Below, piece by piece: positions 23,670 to 33,351 of a stretch of 64,000 nucleotides of DNA. Where the stretch lies: the NCBI GenBank assembly GCA_017643495.1, contig JAEPNK010000002.1, positions 868,001 through 932,000 of the forward strand, given 5' to 3'. Below the pieces are notes generated by a model that saw only the letters and a program-made list of their open reading frames with translations, was not told the origin of the DNA and did not search any database. Origin of the DNA: Rhizobiaceae bacterium (GTDB lineage: Bacteria; Pseudomonadota; Alphaproteobacteria; Rhizobiales; Rhizobiaceae). A program made the position numbers and the translations under genes. How positions within the stretch are numbered: the stretch's first letter is position 1; each line of letters opens with the position of its first letter.

Positions 23670-25070
23670 TTACTCAAGCAGGTCCTGAATGACCTTGGAA
23701 AAATTCATCCGGTTTGATGCCTTGAACATCAACACATCACCGGGTTTCATGATCGTACGCAAATCCTCTACCAGTCTGGACGTATCGGTATAATGCCCGC
23801 CAATCCGTTCCTTGGGCAATATCCGGGCCAGGTGCTCCATTTCAGGACCAACCAGGTAAACCAGGTCTGTTTTGGCCGCTGAAATGGGCTTTGCCAAGCC
23901 TTCATGAAGCTTTTTGGACTGTTTTCCAAGCTCCAGCATGTCGCCAAGCACCGCAATGCGCCTCTTGGTACGCACACTGTCGAAATTTGCGAGAACGTCG
24001 AGGGCAGCTTCCATCGATGCCGGATTGGCATTGTAGCTTTCGTCAATGATGCTTATTCCCATCGCGCCTGATCCACCCTTGTGATAGATCGTGCCGCGAC
24101 CGTCAGTGGCCACAACGCGCTTGAACGCCTCCCGCGTCTTGACGATATCTGCCCCGGCAAGGCTGGCCACTCCAAGCACTGCAGCCGCATTCATTGCCAT
24201 GTGATGCCCACGCACCCCGATCTCGATCTCGACATCAACACCGCGCAACCGTGTAGAAATCCTTGATCCTTCGTCAGTCGGCTCGATTTCCCGCAACCAG
24301 AAATCCGAACCGCGCTTTTCCCCAAAGCTCAGCAGGTGATCGATTTCTGCAGTTTCTGCCAGTGTTTTGAGTAACGGGTAGCGACGGTCATCGTGATTGA
24401 TCACCCCGTATCCACCCGGCACAACCCCGGAAAAGATTTCCGCCTTTGCCCGGGCGATATCATCAATGGTTTCAAATGATCCGATATGCGCAGCTGCAAT
24501 ATTCATGATCATAGCAATATGAGGTCTCACCAGTTTCACAAGCGGTGTGATTTCCCCGGCGTGGTTCATGCCGATTTCAAACACCCCGAAGCGGGTATTT
24601 GCAGGCATCCGTGCGAGTGTAAGCGGCACTCCCCAATGATTGTTGAAAGAAGCTGCCGATGCATGAACCGCACCACTTGCAGAAAGAACCGTGCGCAACA
24701 TTTCCTTGGTTGTGGTTTTGCCCACACTTCCGGTCACCGCAATGATCTGGGCCTTGGAGCGGACACGCGCCAGTTCGGCAAGCCTGCGCATTGAACCCAT
24801 AACATCACGCACCACCACAAGCGGCAAGGTCAGGCTTCCGAGCGAAACAAGCTTGCTTTCATCAACGACGGCAAAAGCGGCCCCGGCTTTCATGGCAGCA
24901 ACCAGAAAATTGTGCCCGTCAAACTTGTCACCCTTGATGGCGAAGAATGCCTCGCCCGGTTTCAGTGTGCGGGTGTCAATCGATATGCCTGTAATGCCCT
25001 CGGGCAGTTCCCCGACAGGTCGACCACCAGTTGCGGCCAGAAACGTATCTGTCTCCCAAAGATAATTCAT
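23670..25070 (-). CDS. murF: UDP-MurNAc-tripeptide--D-Ala-D-Ala ligase
   Basis: A 466-residue Mur ligase attaching D-Ala-D-Ala (the Ddl product). It has an N-terminal UDP-binding domain ([27 protein letters not shown]), a P-loop ([14 protein letters not shown]) and a central [22 protein letters not shown]. The C-terminal domain is marked by [17 protein letters not shown]. It overlaps murE by four bases (ATGA), implying translational coupling. Confidence 0.96.
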   Translation of the reverse strand: MNYLWETDTFLAATGGRPVGELPEGITGISIDTRTLKPGEAFFAIKGDKFDGHNFLVAAMKAGAAFAVVDESKLVSLGSLTLPLVVVRDVMGSMRRLAELARVRSKAQIIAVTGSVGKTTTKEMLRTVLSASGAVHASAASFNNHWGVPLTLARMPANTRFGVFEIGMNHAGEITPLVKLVRPHIAMIMNIAAAHIGSFETIDDIARAKAEIFSGVVPGGYGVINHDDRRYPLLKTLAETAEIDHLLSFGEKRGSDFWLREIEPTDEGSRISTRLRGVDVEIEIGVRGHHMAMNAAAVLGVASLAGADIVKTREAFKRVVATDGRGTIYHKGGSGAMGISIIDESYNANPASMEAALDVLANFDSVRTKRRIAVLGDMLELGKQSKKLHEGLAKPISAAKTDLVYLVGPEMEHLARILPKERIGGHYTDTSRLVEDLRTIMKPGDVLMFKASNRMNFSKVIQDLLE

Positions 25071-26521
25071 GTTGCCTTCCCGCTGATTGCATTGCGCAAC
25101 ACTTCATGATCAGAGAATGGCAGGACTTTGTCGCCAACAATCTGGCCCGGCTCATGCCCCTTTCCGGCCACCACAACGCAATCCCCTTCTTGCAGCAGCG
25201 AACAGGCATGGTGGATGGCTTCTGCACGGTCAGCAATTTCAATACCACTCTTGCAGGCGGCCATGATTTCCGCACGAATCGATGCCGGATCCTCCGACCG
25301 GGGATTGTCATCGGTGACGATTGCAATATCCGACAACCGTTCGGCTATCTCCCCCATCAGCGGTCGCTTGCCTGCATCCCGGTCGCCGCCACAACCAAAC
25401 ACAACCACAATCCGCCCGGTGCAGAACGGCCTCAACGACTGAAGCACGTTTTCAAGCGCATCCGGTTTGTGGGCATAATCGACATAGGCAGGCGCACCGT
25501 TTTCCATGCGGCCCACCAGTTCCAGCCTGCCGGAAGCGCCCTTGAGTTTTTCCAGCGCCCGGAAAGTCTTGTCCGGCTCCACACCGGTGGAAATCGCCAA
25601 TCCCGCAGCAACAAGCCCGTTCGCAATCTGGAAATCCCCGGCAAGCGGGAAATTGATGATGTGGTGGCTGTCCCTGTGCTGCAATTCCACCGATTGGCTG
25701 AACTGCAGGTGCTCGACTTTCTTGAGCGTGATGAAATCACCCTTGCGGCCAACGGTACGCACATCGCAACCATGCTCCCGGGCCGCCTCAATGGCAGCTT
25801 CCGAAAACGGGTCATCGGAAAATATCACAGCCGGAGCGCCCGGCTCCAGCAGGTCTCGGAACAATCTCAGCTTGGCATCCAGGTAGGCCTCAACCGTAGG
25901 ATGATAATCCATGTGGTCGCGGCCAAGATTGGTAAACCCGGCAGCGGCCAGCCGAACCCCGTCGAGCCGGTGCTGGTCAAGGCCGTGCGAAGAAGCCTCC
26001 ATTGAGGCATGAGTGACCCCGTCATCTGCCAGTTCCGCAAGCAGCGAATGCAGGGACACCGGATCTGGCGTGGTCAGGTTGCCGTAATCATCGCGGCCGG
26101 GTGCCACAACACCGGTGGTCCCGAGACTGGCTGCGGCCGTGCCATCCATTTCCCATATCTGTCTCAGGAAAGTGGCGACCGACGTCTTGCCTGCTGTTCC
26201 GGTAACCGCAGCCATTGTTTCCGGCTGGTTGTCGAAAAAAAGTGCGGCTGCATGTGCAAGGGCGGCACGCGGATTGTTGCTTCTGATTACAGGAAGGCCC
26301 GCATTGTCGATCTCTGAGTCAGTGGAAACCACGGCTGCGATAGCACCTGCTTGGGCCGCATCCGCAACAAAACTTGCTCCGTCAGTTCTGGACCCGGGCA
26401 ATCCGAAAAAAACGGATCCTGCTGTAACATCGGAAGAATTGGCCGTGATGGAAGTGACAAGAAGCGATTCCATGGCGCCGGAGACGGGCAGAAAAGGGTT
26501 TGCCAGTTTCTCAAGCTTCAT
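25067..26521 (-). CDS. murE: UDP-MurNAc-L-Ala-D-Glu--meso-diaminopimelate ligase
   Basis: A 484-residue Mur ligase adding the third peptide residue. The P-loop is [14 protein letters not shown]. The C-terminal DNPRSEDP motif is the meso-diaminopimelate recognition signature, so the cell wall should be of the standard Gram-negative mDAP type. I chose the ATG at 26521; an in-frame GTG lies three codons upstream. It follows ftsI after about 84 bases and overlaps murF. Confidence 0.95.
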   Translation of the reverse strand: MKLEKLANPFLPVSGAMESLLVTSITANSSDVTAGSVFFGLPGSRTDGASFVADAAQAGAIAAVVSTDSEIDNAGLPVIRSNNPRAALAHAAALFFDNQPETMAAVTGTAGKTSVATFLRQIWEMDGTAAASLGTTGVVAPGRDDYGNLTTPDPVSLHSLLAELADDGVTHASMEASSHGLDQHRLDGVRLAAAGFTNLGRDHMDYHPTVEAYLDAKLRLFRDLLEPGAPAVIFSDDPFSEAAIEAAREHGCDVRTVGRKGDFITLKKVEHLQFSQSVELQHRDSHHIINFPLAGDFQIANGLVAAGLAISTGVEPDKTFRALEKLKGASGRLELVGRMENGAPAYVDYAHKPDALENVLQSLRPFCTGRIVVVFGCGGDRDAGKRPLMGEIAERLSDIAIVTDDNPRSEDPASIRAEIMAACKSGIEIADRAEAIHHACSLLQEGDCVVVAGKGHEPGQIVGDKVLPFSDHEVLRNAISGKAT

Positions 26522-26605
26522 ATGTACCACTTCAGTTCCGGCCCCTACCCTGTTCTGGAATCCCCAGTCTCGAATCGATGTAAAGAATACACCCTGTTTG
26601 CCCGT

Positions 26606-28306
26606 CTAGTTGGAAATTAACAAGGGAGCTTCGAGTTTTCCAAAGTCCGGTTTGACGCCCAACACCGATGCCGAACGCCGAATGATATTGCGTACCATCG
26701 GGGCAGCATTGAGGCCGGCAGTGGCTGAAGGCTTGCCATCTTCCGGTTTGGGCTCATCGATAAAGGTAAGCACGACATATTGGGGGTCATCAATCGGAAA
26801 GGCTGCCAGAAACGCATTGAACCGCTTGTTTTTGGAGTAACGGCCATTGACGACTTTCTCGGCAGTTCCCGTCTTCCCGCCAACCTTGAAACCGGGAACC
26901 TCTGCCCGTTTGCCTGAGCCTTCTTCGACATTGAGACGCATCAGATAACGCATTTTCTCGCTTGTTGCCGGTGATATGACCTGACGCGCCTCGGCATCAG
27001 CCTGTGCCTGTGAACGCGGAAACAGTGTTGGCGGGATCAGTCTGCCGCCATTCACCAGTGCAGCCCCTGCCACAGCGGTTTGCAGCGGCGTGGTCTGGGC
27101 ACCATGCCCATACGAAATCGTCACCGAGTTGATCTTGCGCCACTCGCGCGGCTCCACCGGGGAAGAGACTTCGGGAAGCTCAAACGGCATCCGGCTCAGC
27201 AAGCCGATCTTGTGAAGAAAATCCCTGTGCCCTTCAATACCGACCACATCCGCCATCTTGGCCGTACCGATATTCGAGGAATAGATGAAAACCTCGGGCA
27301 CATTGAGCACACGCCTTTTTGCATGAAAGTCATTGATTGTATGTCCGCCGATCCGCAGCGGCTTGGTCGCATCAAACTGGCTGCTCATTGTCACCAGGCC
27401 GCTGTCCAGTGCCATTGCAGTCGTAAATGTCTTGAATGTGGAGCCCATTTCAAAGAGGCCCTTGCTGACACGGTTGATCCGGTCATCCTTTTGCGCCTCG
27501 ACAGGCCTGTTCGGGTCATAATCGGGAAGCGAGGCCATGGCGACAACTTCACCGGTCCTGGCATTCAGCACAACAGCGCCTGCGGCAATCGCATCATAGC
27601 GCTTCATGGCCTTGGCAAGTTCGTCGCGAACGTAATGCTGGACTCGGAGGTCAACCGCGAGGTGAATGGGTTCAAGATCCTTGTCGCTGGCAAAACCGAG
27701 TTTTTGAAGTTGCCGCAAACCACGGTCATCAATGTATTTTTCAAGACCGGCAATGCCGACATTGTCGATGTTCACATATCCGATAAGGTGAGAGGCAGTT
27801 TGCCCGCTTGGATAGAACCGTCGGGTCTCCGTCCTGAAGCCAAGCCCTGGTATCCCCAGCGCCAGAATACGGCTTTCGGTTGCCGGCGTCAGTTCCCGTT
27901 TCAACCAGACAAACCCGGCATTGCTGGACAGTCTGCGATGCACGGTCCTGGCATCAAGTTCAGGCAGCACGGTCAGAAGCTTTTCCACCGCCTCGTCCAC
28001 ATCGACGATAAGGCGCGGTTCTGCAAACAGTGATGACATGACGATATCAGTGGCAAGCATTTCGCCATTGCGGTCCCGTATGTCGGGACGGGCAGCGCTC
28101 GTCGAAATGTCGCGCGTATCATAATACGCATATTCACGCTCTTCCTGAAAACCGAGGAAGGCCAGCCTTCCGAAAATTACCACATAGGCGAGTCCGACCA
28201 TCACCATGGTAAGCACGATGCGCGACCGGGACTGGTTGTCTGCGGTTTTGCCACTCCCCTCGAAACTGAGACGGGAAGCATCGGTATCGCTATGCCTCTC
28301 CGTCAT
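26606..28306 (-). CDS. ftsI: Septal peptidoglycan transpeptidase FtsI (PBP3)
   Basis: A 566-residue class B penicillin-binding protein crosslinking septal peptidoglycan. There is a short cytoplasmic tail, one membrane segment (about residues 31-52), a pedestal domain and a transpeptidase domain. The active-site SxxK lies in MGSTFKTF (S289), the SxN is in YSSNIGTAK and the KTGT is in GGKTGTAEK (about residue 477). Its start overlaps the ftsL stop by four bases. Confidence 0.96.
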   Translation of the reverse strand: MTERHSDTDASRLSFEGSGKTADNQSRSRIVLTMVMVGLAYVVIFGRLAFLGFQEEREYAYYDTRDISTSAARPDIRDRNGEMLATDIVMSSLFAEPRLIVDVDEAVEKLLTVLPELDARTVHRRLSSNAGFVWLKRELTPATESRILALGIPGLGFRTETRRFYPSGQTASHLIGYVNIDNVGIAGLEKYIDDRGLRQLQKLGFASDKDLEPIHLAVDLRVQHYVRDELAKAMKRYDAIAAGAVVLNARTGEVVAMASLPDYDPNRPVEAQKDDRINRVSKGLFEMGSTFKTFTTAMALDSGLVTMSSQFDATKPLRIGGHTINDFHAKRRVLNVPEVFIYSSNIGTAKMADVVGIEGHRDFLHKIGLLSRMPFELPEVSSPVEPREWRKINSVTISYGHGAQTTPLQTAVAGAALVNGGRLIPPTLFPRSQAQADAEARQVISPATSEKMRYLMRLNVEEGSGKRAEVPGFKVGGKTGTAEKVVNGRYSKNKRFNAFLAAFPIDDPQYVVLTFIDEPKPEDGKPSATAGLNAAPMVRNIIRRSASVLGVKPDFGKLEAPLLISN

Positions 28307-28722
28307 TCAGCCCTCCTGACGTCTGCCGGAATGGCGACAAGTCCGCTGGCTGTTGTCTGCTGCCCCATGCCGGCAAAATCCGCTCCGGATTCCGGTTGCT
28401 CAACGGGAAGCTCGCTCTTCAGGGGTGGCATGCTGTCCTGGTCTGCCATTTGGGATGGCGTCATTTCCTCAAGTTCAAGCTGGTCGCCATAGCGCTCTAC
28501 AAGCTTTTCAAGACGGGCGGGCGATGTGAGCAGGCTCCAGTCGGATTTGAACAGGTCGATTTCGACTTCCTGTGCCTCGATCTGGCGCTCAAGTTCGGAA
28601 ACCCGGTCATGGGCAGCCCTGGAATCGTGCTTGACCTTGAAAGTCCAGGCAACAATCGCAATCAGGATCACCAGCATAAGCATGTTGAAACTGCGGAACA
28701 TGGCAGCAAGGCGCATGATCAC
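28303..28722 (-). CDS. ftsL: Cell division protein FtsL
   Basis: A 139-residue bitopic protein. It has a short N-terminus, one membrane segment (about residues 13-29, FNMLMLVILIAIVAWTF), a periplasmic coiled coil (about 32-65) and a Pro/Glu-rich tail. In the divisome it forms a complex with FtsQ and FtsB and activates FtsWI. It lies between rsmH and ftsI and overlaps both by four bases. The assignment rests on topology and position because sequence conservation in this family is low. Confidence 0.9.
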   Translation of the reverse strand: MIMRLAAMFRSFNMLMLVILIAIVAWTFKVKHDSRAAHDRVSELERQIEAQEVEIDLFKSDWSLLTSPARLEKLVERYGDQLELEEMTPSQMADQDSMPPLKSELPVEQPESGADFAGMGQQTTASGLVAIPADVRRAE

Positions 28723-29771
28723 TGCCCTCCCGGTGATTGGAGGGTGGCAAGAGAAGCCAGTGAGGGTAATCCGAAGATTGACATGTCCGCGTTCCGGAAG
28801 TCCTTGCTTGTGCGCTCACCCCAGCGCAACTTGGCAGATCTGGCCCGGGGATTGTTCTGGGCCTCCTCGCGGGAAGCAGAGAAAAACCCCTTGCCTTCAA
28901 GCCTGAAGGTTGCATCATCCTGGTTTACCAAAGGTAAATGGCGCGATCCTTGCTGCGTCCCGGCACGATTGCGAAAGAAGTGTTTGACCATGCGGTCTTC
29001 CAGTGAATGGAACGTAACGACAATCAGCCGCCCCCCTTCACACAGCAATTGTTCAGCAGCGAAAAGTGCCTTGCCAAGCTCTTCAAGTTCCTGGTTTACA
29101 AATATCCTGAGCGCCTGAAACGTTCGCGTTGCCGGATGGATTTTGTCACCGGGTTTGCGTCCGAGCGTTTTCTCGACCACACCGGCAAGCCTGTCTGTCG
29201 TGGTAATTGCCGAAGCATCCCTTTCGCGCACAATCGCCCGGGCTACATGTGATGCCCTGCGCTCCTCGCCAAGCAGGCCAAGCAGCCGGGTAAGGTCTGG
29301 CTGCGCAATGTTGTTGACCACATCTGCTGCTGATACCCCGCTTTGCGACATCCGCATGTCGAGAGGGCCGTCTTTCTGGAATGAAAATCCTCGTTCAGCC
29401 TGGTCGATCTGCATCGATGAAACACCAATATCCAGAATGACCCCGTCAACCGGCCCGAAGCCTGCAAGCGTTGCTATGGTGGCCATATCCGAGAACGTTC
29501 CCTTAACCAGTGTCAGACTGTCTTGGTATTTTCGAACAAGTTCCTGCCCGTCACGGATGGCATCAGGATCACGATCGATCGCCAAAACCAGGTGTCCACG
29601 CTCAAGGAAAGCTTTTGAGTAACCACCGGCACCGAATGTCCCGTCAACCAGCCGGAGGCGGGTGGATGAGGCCGGAGTGCCATCCAGTACAGCCAGGACC
29701 TCGTTGAGCATGACCGGCACATGACGTGATGATCCGCCAGCAATATCTCCACTGATATCGCTATCACCCAT
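28719..29771 (-). CDS. rsmH: 16S rRNA (cytosine-1402-N4)-methyltransferase
   Basis: A 350-residue SAM-dependent methyltransferase (MraW) acting on C1402 of 16S rRNA. The SAM-binding motif is VDGTFGAGGYSKAFLERG. Further landmarks are HVPVMLNEVLAVL, GVILDIGVSSMQIDQAERGFSF and VVTFHSLEDRMVKHFF. The ATG at 29771 overlaps the mraZ stop by eight bases. The frame stays open far upstream into mraZ, but those codons are read in the mraZ frame. Confidence 0.96.
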   Translation of the reverse strand: MGDSDISGDIAGGSSRHVPVMLNEVLAVLDGTPASSTRLRLVDGTFGAGGYSKAFLERGHLVLAIDRDPDAIRDGQELVRKYQDSLTLVKGTFSDMATIATLAGFGPVDGVILDIGVSSMQIDQAERGFSFQKDGPLDMRMSQSGVSAADVVNNIAQPDLTRLLGLLGEERRASHVARAIVRERDASAITTTDRLAGVVEKTLGRKPGDKIHPATRTFQALRIFVNQELEELGKALFAAEQLLCEGGRLIVVTFHSLEDRMVKHFFRNRAGTQQGSRHLPLVNQDDATFRLEGKGFFSASREEAQNNPRARSAKLRWGERTSKDFRNADMSIFGLPSLASLATLQSPGGQ

Positions 29772-30243
29772 TGTGCCCGCTCTCCTGGCTGGTGTCGGCA
29801 CTCCTGCCACCACCTTTTGCATGCCGCATTGCAGCGACCTGCTTTCTTGCCTCCTCGCGATAGGCGAGAAACCTTTCCGGCTCCCAGATCTGGAAAAAAT
29901 GACCGCGCCCGACAAAAGCTGCTCGATCTGTAATTCCAGTCTGCTCCCGGATCGTGTCCGATATGGCAATCCGGCCTTCTGCATCGATTTTCAGCTGGCC
30001 GGAATCCCCATGCAGCACGAAGGAATAAAGTTCATACTCGGCAGAGAACGGATCAAGCTTGGCAAGCTGCTCTTCACCCCGCTGAATCAACTCGATACCG
30101 CCTGCGTCAACGGTAGGCTGGTCAACCGACATCAAGGTGTAAAGATAGCTGGATGCACTGAGCTTGGGACGAAAAATGGCCGGGATGGAAACCCGTCCCT
30201 TCTTGTCCACCTTGTTGATCGCGTTCGACAGGAACCGATCCAT
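29764..30243 (-). CDS. mraZ: Transcriptional regulator MraZ
   Basis: A 159-residue regulator with two SpoVT/AbrB-type domains: MDRFLSNAINKVDKKGRVSIPAIFR at the N-terminus, and a second copy around GQLKIDAEGRIAISDTIREQTGI. In other bacteria it forms ring oligomers and represses the dcw operon by binding tandem TGGG repeats. The ATG at 30243 follows CAGGGG. Four perfectly phased TGGG units lie about 100-135 bases upstream. It is the first gene of the cluster. Confidence 0.95.
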   Translation of the reverse strand: MDRFLSNAINKVDKKGRVSIPAIFRPKLSASSYLYTLMSVDQPTVDAGGIELIQRGEEQLAKLDPFSAEYELYSFVLHGDSGQLKIDAEGRIAISDTIREQTGITDRAAFVGRGHFFQIWEPERFLAYREEARKQVAAMRHAKGGGRSADTSQESGHNG

Positions 30244-30344
30244 CCAACACCCCTGAATTACCCTGAATGCCACGACCTGCCCATTACCGCACTGGCAGTA
30301 ATGCGACTGAACTCGTCAAAGCTTCATGCAAGAAATACTATATT

Positions 30345-30384
30345 TGGGATAGCATGGGAATTTTTGGGGGTCAATGGGATTATA
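30345..30384 (-). promoter_or_regulatory. dcw promoter with four-repeat MraZ box
   Basis: On the plus strand TGGG occurs at 30345, 30355, 30365 and 30375, an exact 10-bp period, the spacing known for MraZ operators. On the mraZ strand a perfect TATAAT (30384-30379) lies immediately upstream, with only a weak -35 (GCATGT at 17 bases). An alternative TTGACC-N17-TATCCC overlaps the repeats. Either way the array would cover the start region, consistent with autorepression. The TGGG units are on the strand opposite to mraZ. Confidence 0.7.
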
Positions 30385-30470
30385 CTCACCTATATGGAAT
30401 GACATGCCACTCCAAGACGGTCTGAAACACCGCACAACAAAGGATTACATCTTGAACCCAGAATGAAGAA

Positions 30471-30487
30471 TGAGTCATTGTGACTCA
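30471..30487. repeat. 17-bp palindrome between rnpB and mraZ
   Basis: TGAGTCA-TTG-TGACTCA is a perfect 7-3-7 inverted repeat in the gap between the RNase P RNA 3' end and the dcw promoter. It could be an operator or part of a transcript end; there is no T-tract on either side. Confidence 0.4.
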
Positions 30488-30560
30488 CCCGCTCCCAAGC
30501 GAGTTGGCGGCCGGGAGGACGGTACAAACGGGCAAGATTGCCTTTTGTTCAGAATGAGGG

Positions 30561-30984
30561 TGCCAGCCGGCCTGTAAGCCGGGTTCTGTATGGCCGGGGC
30601 CGAAACCGCCGGCGTGGTGATCATTCATCTGGGATGACAGTTGCCTGACACCTCGACGCAACCAACCCGGACAACCAACCTGAAAACTGGCCGAATGCAT
30701 TGCTGCATTCCCGTTGTCCCTATTCGGTCTTGCTCCCGATGGGGTTTACCTGGCCGTGATTGTTGCCAATCATCGCGGTGGGCTCTTACCCCACCTTTTC
30801 ACCCTTGCTTTGTCTGCACCAGGTGCAGGCAAAGCGGTTTGTTTCTGTGGCACTTTCCCTTGAAAAGACTGTGAAGCCTTTCCAGCCGGACGTTATCCGG
30901 CATCGTGTTTCCATGGAGCCCGGACTTTCCTCCACCGCGTCCTTTCGGAACTTGCGGCAGCAATCACCCGGCCGACTGGCGTCA
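30561..30984 (-). ncRNA. rnpB: RNase P RNA, class A
   Basis: Read on the minus strand this about 420-base segment has the bacterial RNase P RNA hallmarks. Near the 5' end is GAGGAAAGTCCGGGCTCC. In the middle are AAGGGTGAAAAGGTGGGGTAAGAGCCCACCG-type elements. At the 3' end is ACAGAACCCGGCTTA. The terminal P1 helix pairs 30970-30979 with 30563-30572 (one G-U pair). The RNA processes the 5' ends of tRNAs with RnpA. It lies 50 bases downstream of the MHYT-GGDEF-EAL gene, so its promoter is probably within that gene's 3' end. Short open frames crossing it are not genes. Exact ends are estimates. Confidence 0.93.
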
Positions 30985-31036
30985 CCTGTATAGGTTCACC
31001 TGTGCCTGTGGGCAAGGACAACCTCAAGCCACGCAA

Positions 31037-33127
31037 TCACACAGCAGTGCGAACCGCCTTTGTCTTCCGCTCCGCTCCGCCCAGTATGTCAGCGAACCGC
31101 GATTTGCGGTCATCTTCTGCCATCTTGCAGAAATCACCCTGCGGCATCGGCTTGCCAAAAAAGAAGCCTTGCACGGCACTGCATCCTGTTTCTGCCAGGA
31201 ATTGCAATTGCTGCTCCGTTTCCACCCCTTCGGCAAGCACCGGAATATCAAGACTGTTACCCAGAATTGTGGTTGCCTGGATAATCGCGGCAGATTGCTT
31301 GTTGTCCGGCAATTCCCTGACGAATTCGCGGTCGATCTTGATCTTGTCAAACGGGAAGTTCTGCAGGGTTGAAAGCGATGAATAGCCGGTACCGTAATCA
31401 TCCATGGCAATGCGAACGCCCAGTGACTTGAGCTCTTTCACGATGTTGAGCACAAATGCGACATCGGCAATAATTCCGCTTTCTGTAATCTCGATTTCCA
31501 GACGCGCGGGATCAAGACCGCTTTCTTCAAGCACAGCCTCGACCTTGGCCGGAAACCCTGCATCGGTCAGCTGTCGCGAAGCCACGTTTACAGCAACCGT
31601 GTAAGGCATCGCCCATTGGGTTGCCTCTTTGCAGGCCTGGCGCAAAACCCAGTCGCCAATCTCGCATATCAGCCCTGTTTCCTCCGCAATCGGGATGAAC
31701 AGGCCAGGCGAAATGCGGCCTTTCTCCGGATGGTTCCAGCGCAACAGGGCTTCCGCCCCTACAACAACCCTCGTGCGGGCATCGTTTTGCAATTGGTAAT
31801 AGAGCTCGAGTTGGCCTTCCTGAACGGCCTTCTTGAGGTCGATGGCAAGTGAACTGCGTATCCGGTTCTCTTCATCAAACTCGTCAGTATATGCCGTGAT
31901 ACGGTTACCGCCCGAGCGTTTGGACTGGTACATCGCTATCCCGGCGCGCTGCAAAAGATCTTCCGGATCATTTCCCGCATCCGGAAATTGCGCGTAGCCG
32001 ACACTGCATTCAAGTGTCACCGAGATACCTTCAATGTCGATCGGCTCCTCAATGACAGCCTTGAGTCGTTCACAGAAAGCAATTGCCTGCCTCTCCAGAA
32101 AGACCGGGTGGCGGACCGCAACAAACTCGTCCCCGCCAAAACGGGCGACAAACTCCTGCCTTTGTGCAGCGCGTGAGAGGCGCTCCGCCAATGTTTTCAA
32201 AATACGGTCACCGACCCCGGTTCCATGCACATCGTTTATGTCCTTGAACCGGTCTATCCCGATACTGATCACGGCAACCCTTGCCGTATCGTCAAGGTCA
32301 CCCTGAATGAGCTCTCTCAGGAACTCCACTGCGCGCAAACGGTTGGCAAGCCCGGTCAACGGATCATGCAGGGCGAGTTGCTGAACCCGGCTGGTATTTT
32401 CCTGTCCGTTCTTGTGATCGATCCAGTAGGCTGCCAGGCTAATCGAAAGAACGACAAGGATGGCGAACAGGATCGAAGCGCCCAATATGGTGTTTGTCAC
32501 ATCTGATTGACTTGCCACCCCACCTGCTTCGGGAACCACAGCAGCAGCAGTCATGCCGGTAAAATGAAGAAGTGCTACAGCGAGGATGAATGCAAGAACA
32601 CCGCCATACTTGCAGAACCGTGTAACAGGCCGGGCAACCCGGTTCGTCGTGATCGCACCAAAAAAACAGGCCGCCACAACAGAAGCGACAACATAACCAG
32701 TCGACCACTCGATGGTTGCAGGCATCTCCATTGCTGCCATACCGAGATAATGCATCGCAGCTATGGACAAACCGATGAGAAATCCCCCGGCTTCAACAAA
32801 AATGCTTCGCTGCGTAATGGCTGCTATCAGGAAACCCGTTGACACTCCTGCCACTGCAACGGCCAGTGAAAGGACTGTCATCGTGACTTCATAGGTGACC
32901 GGAACGGGAGCACGATAGGCTATCATTGCCAGAAAGTGCGTACTCCACACGGTTCCCCCGCCCACAAAGCCGGTCAGGAACAACCACAACAGCCGGACAG
33001 AACCGGCCGTGCGACGAACGCGTGCAAAAAGACGCATTGTCAGAAGCGCACCCGTCGCGAGTACCAGAATGGCAAATCCGGTAAATATCGGATCATGATG
33101 ATGCAGCATGTGCTGGAATGAATGCAT
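31037..33127 (-). CDS. MHYT-GGDEF-EAL c-di-GMP signalling protein
   Basis: A 696-residue membrane protein. Residues 1-235 form a seven-helix MHYT sensor with histidine/methionine repeats (THFLAM, AAMHYLGMAAM, LLHFTGMTA), proposed to sense gases or bind copper. A GGDEF domain (about 250-415) has an intact GGDEF at 331-335. An EAL domain (about 430-680) has EALLRW at 459-464, EITES, MDDYGTGYS and AEGVETEQQ, so both cyclase and phosphodiesterase sites look competent. The usual RxxD inhibitory site before GGDEF is replaced by QRQE. The ATG follows GGAAGGAG. Substrate balance and input are unknown. Confidence 0.93.
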   Translation of the reverse strand: MHSFQHMLHHHDPIFTGFAILVLATGALLTMRLFARVRRTAGSVRLLWLFLTGFVGGGTVWSTHFLAMIAYRAPVPVTYEVTMTVLSLAVAVAGVSTGFLIAAITQRSIFVEAGGFLIGLSIAAMHYLGMAAMEMPATIEWSTGYVVASVVAACFFGAITTNRVARPVTRFCKYGGVLAFILAVALLHFTGMTAAAVVPEAGGVASQSDVTNTILGASILFAILVVLSISLAAYWIDHKNGQENTSRVQQLALHDPLTGLANRLRAVEFLRELIQGDLDDTARVAVISIGIDRFKDINDVHGTGVGDRILKTLAERLSRAAQRQEFVARFGGDEFVAVRHPVFLERQAIAFCERLKAVIEEPIDIEGISVTLECSVGYAQFPDAGNDPEDLLQRAGIAMYQSKRSGGNRITAYTDEFDEENRIRSSLAIDLKKAVQEGQLELYYQLQNDARTRVVVGAEALLRWNHPEKGRISPGLFIPIAEETGLICEIGDWVLRQACKEATQWAMPYTVAVNVASRQLTDAGFPAKVEAVLEESGLDPARLEIEITESGIIADVAFVLNIVKELKSLGVRIAMDDYGTGYSSLSTLQNFPFDKIKIDREFVRELPDNKQSAAIIQATTILGNSLDIPVLAEGVETEQQLQFLAETGCSAVQGFFFGKPMPQGDFCKMAEDDRKSRFADILGGAERKTKAVRTAV

Positions 33128-33289
33128 TGCAAACGGACTCCTTCCCTTGCAATGCTATCAGGGAGTGGTAATCATTGGTTTAATTCGGTATATTGAAACC
33201 CATAGGTAATTTCATACCTGTATCTGCGTTCGTTATTCGAACCACAGGCAAAACCGGACCATAATACAGTGCGATATCACGGTTTATGC

Positions 33290-33304
33290 TTAACGGTGAT
33301 TTAA
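33290..33304. promoter_or_regulatory. Perfect CtrA-type site TTAA-N7-TTAA
   Basis: TTAA-CGGTGAT-TTAA matches the alphaproteobacterial CtrA consensus exactly. It lies 48 bases upstream of the alpha/beta hydrolase start and 163 bases from the divergent MHYT-GGDEF-EAL start. Binding is inferred only. Confidence 0.45.
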
Positions 33305-33351
33305 GTTTTCGACTGCAAACTTGCATAAAAAAAATCTGCAGAATTGAGACA

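Noticed and set aside
28719..29984. A 421-residue version of RsmH starting inside mraZ
   Set aside because: The first 71 residues are the wrong-frame reading of mraZ and match no methyltransferase sequence; the ATG at 29771 gives the normal start.
30531..30546. GGCAAGATTGCC followed by TTTTG after rnpB, resembling a terminator
   Set aside because: The T-run is on the plus strand, whereas rnpB is on the minus strand; in the correct direction the tract is only CGTTTG.
30641..30993. Short plus-strand open frames and one minus-strand frame near 30485-30700
   Set aside because: They overlap the RNase P RNA gene, whose conserved core and P1 pairing explain the sequence.
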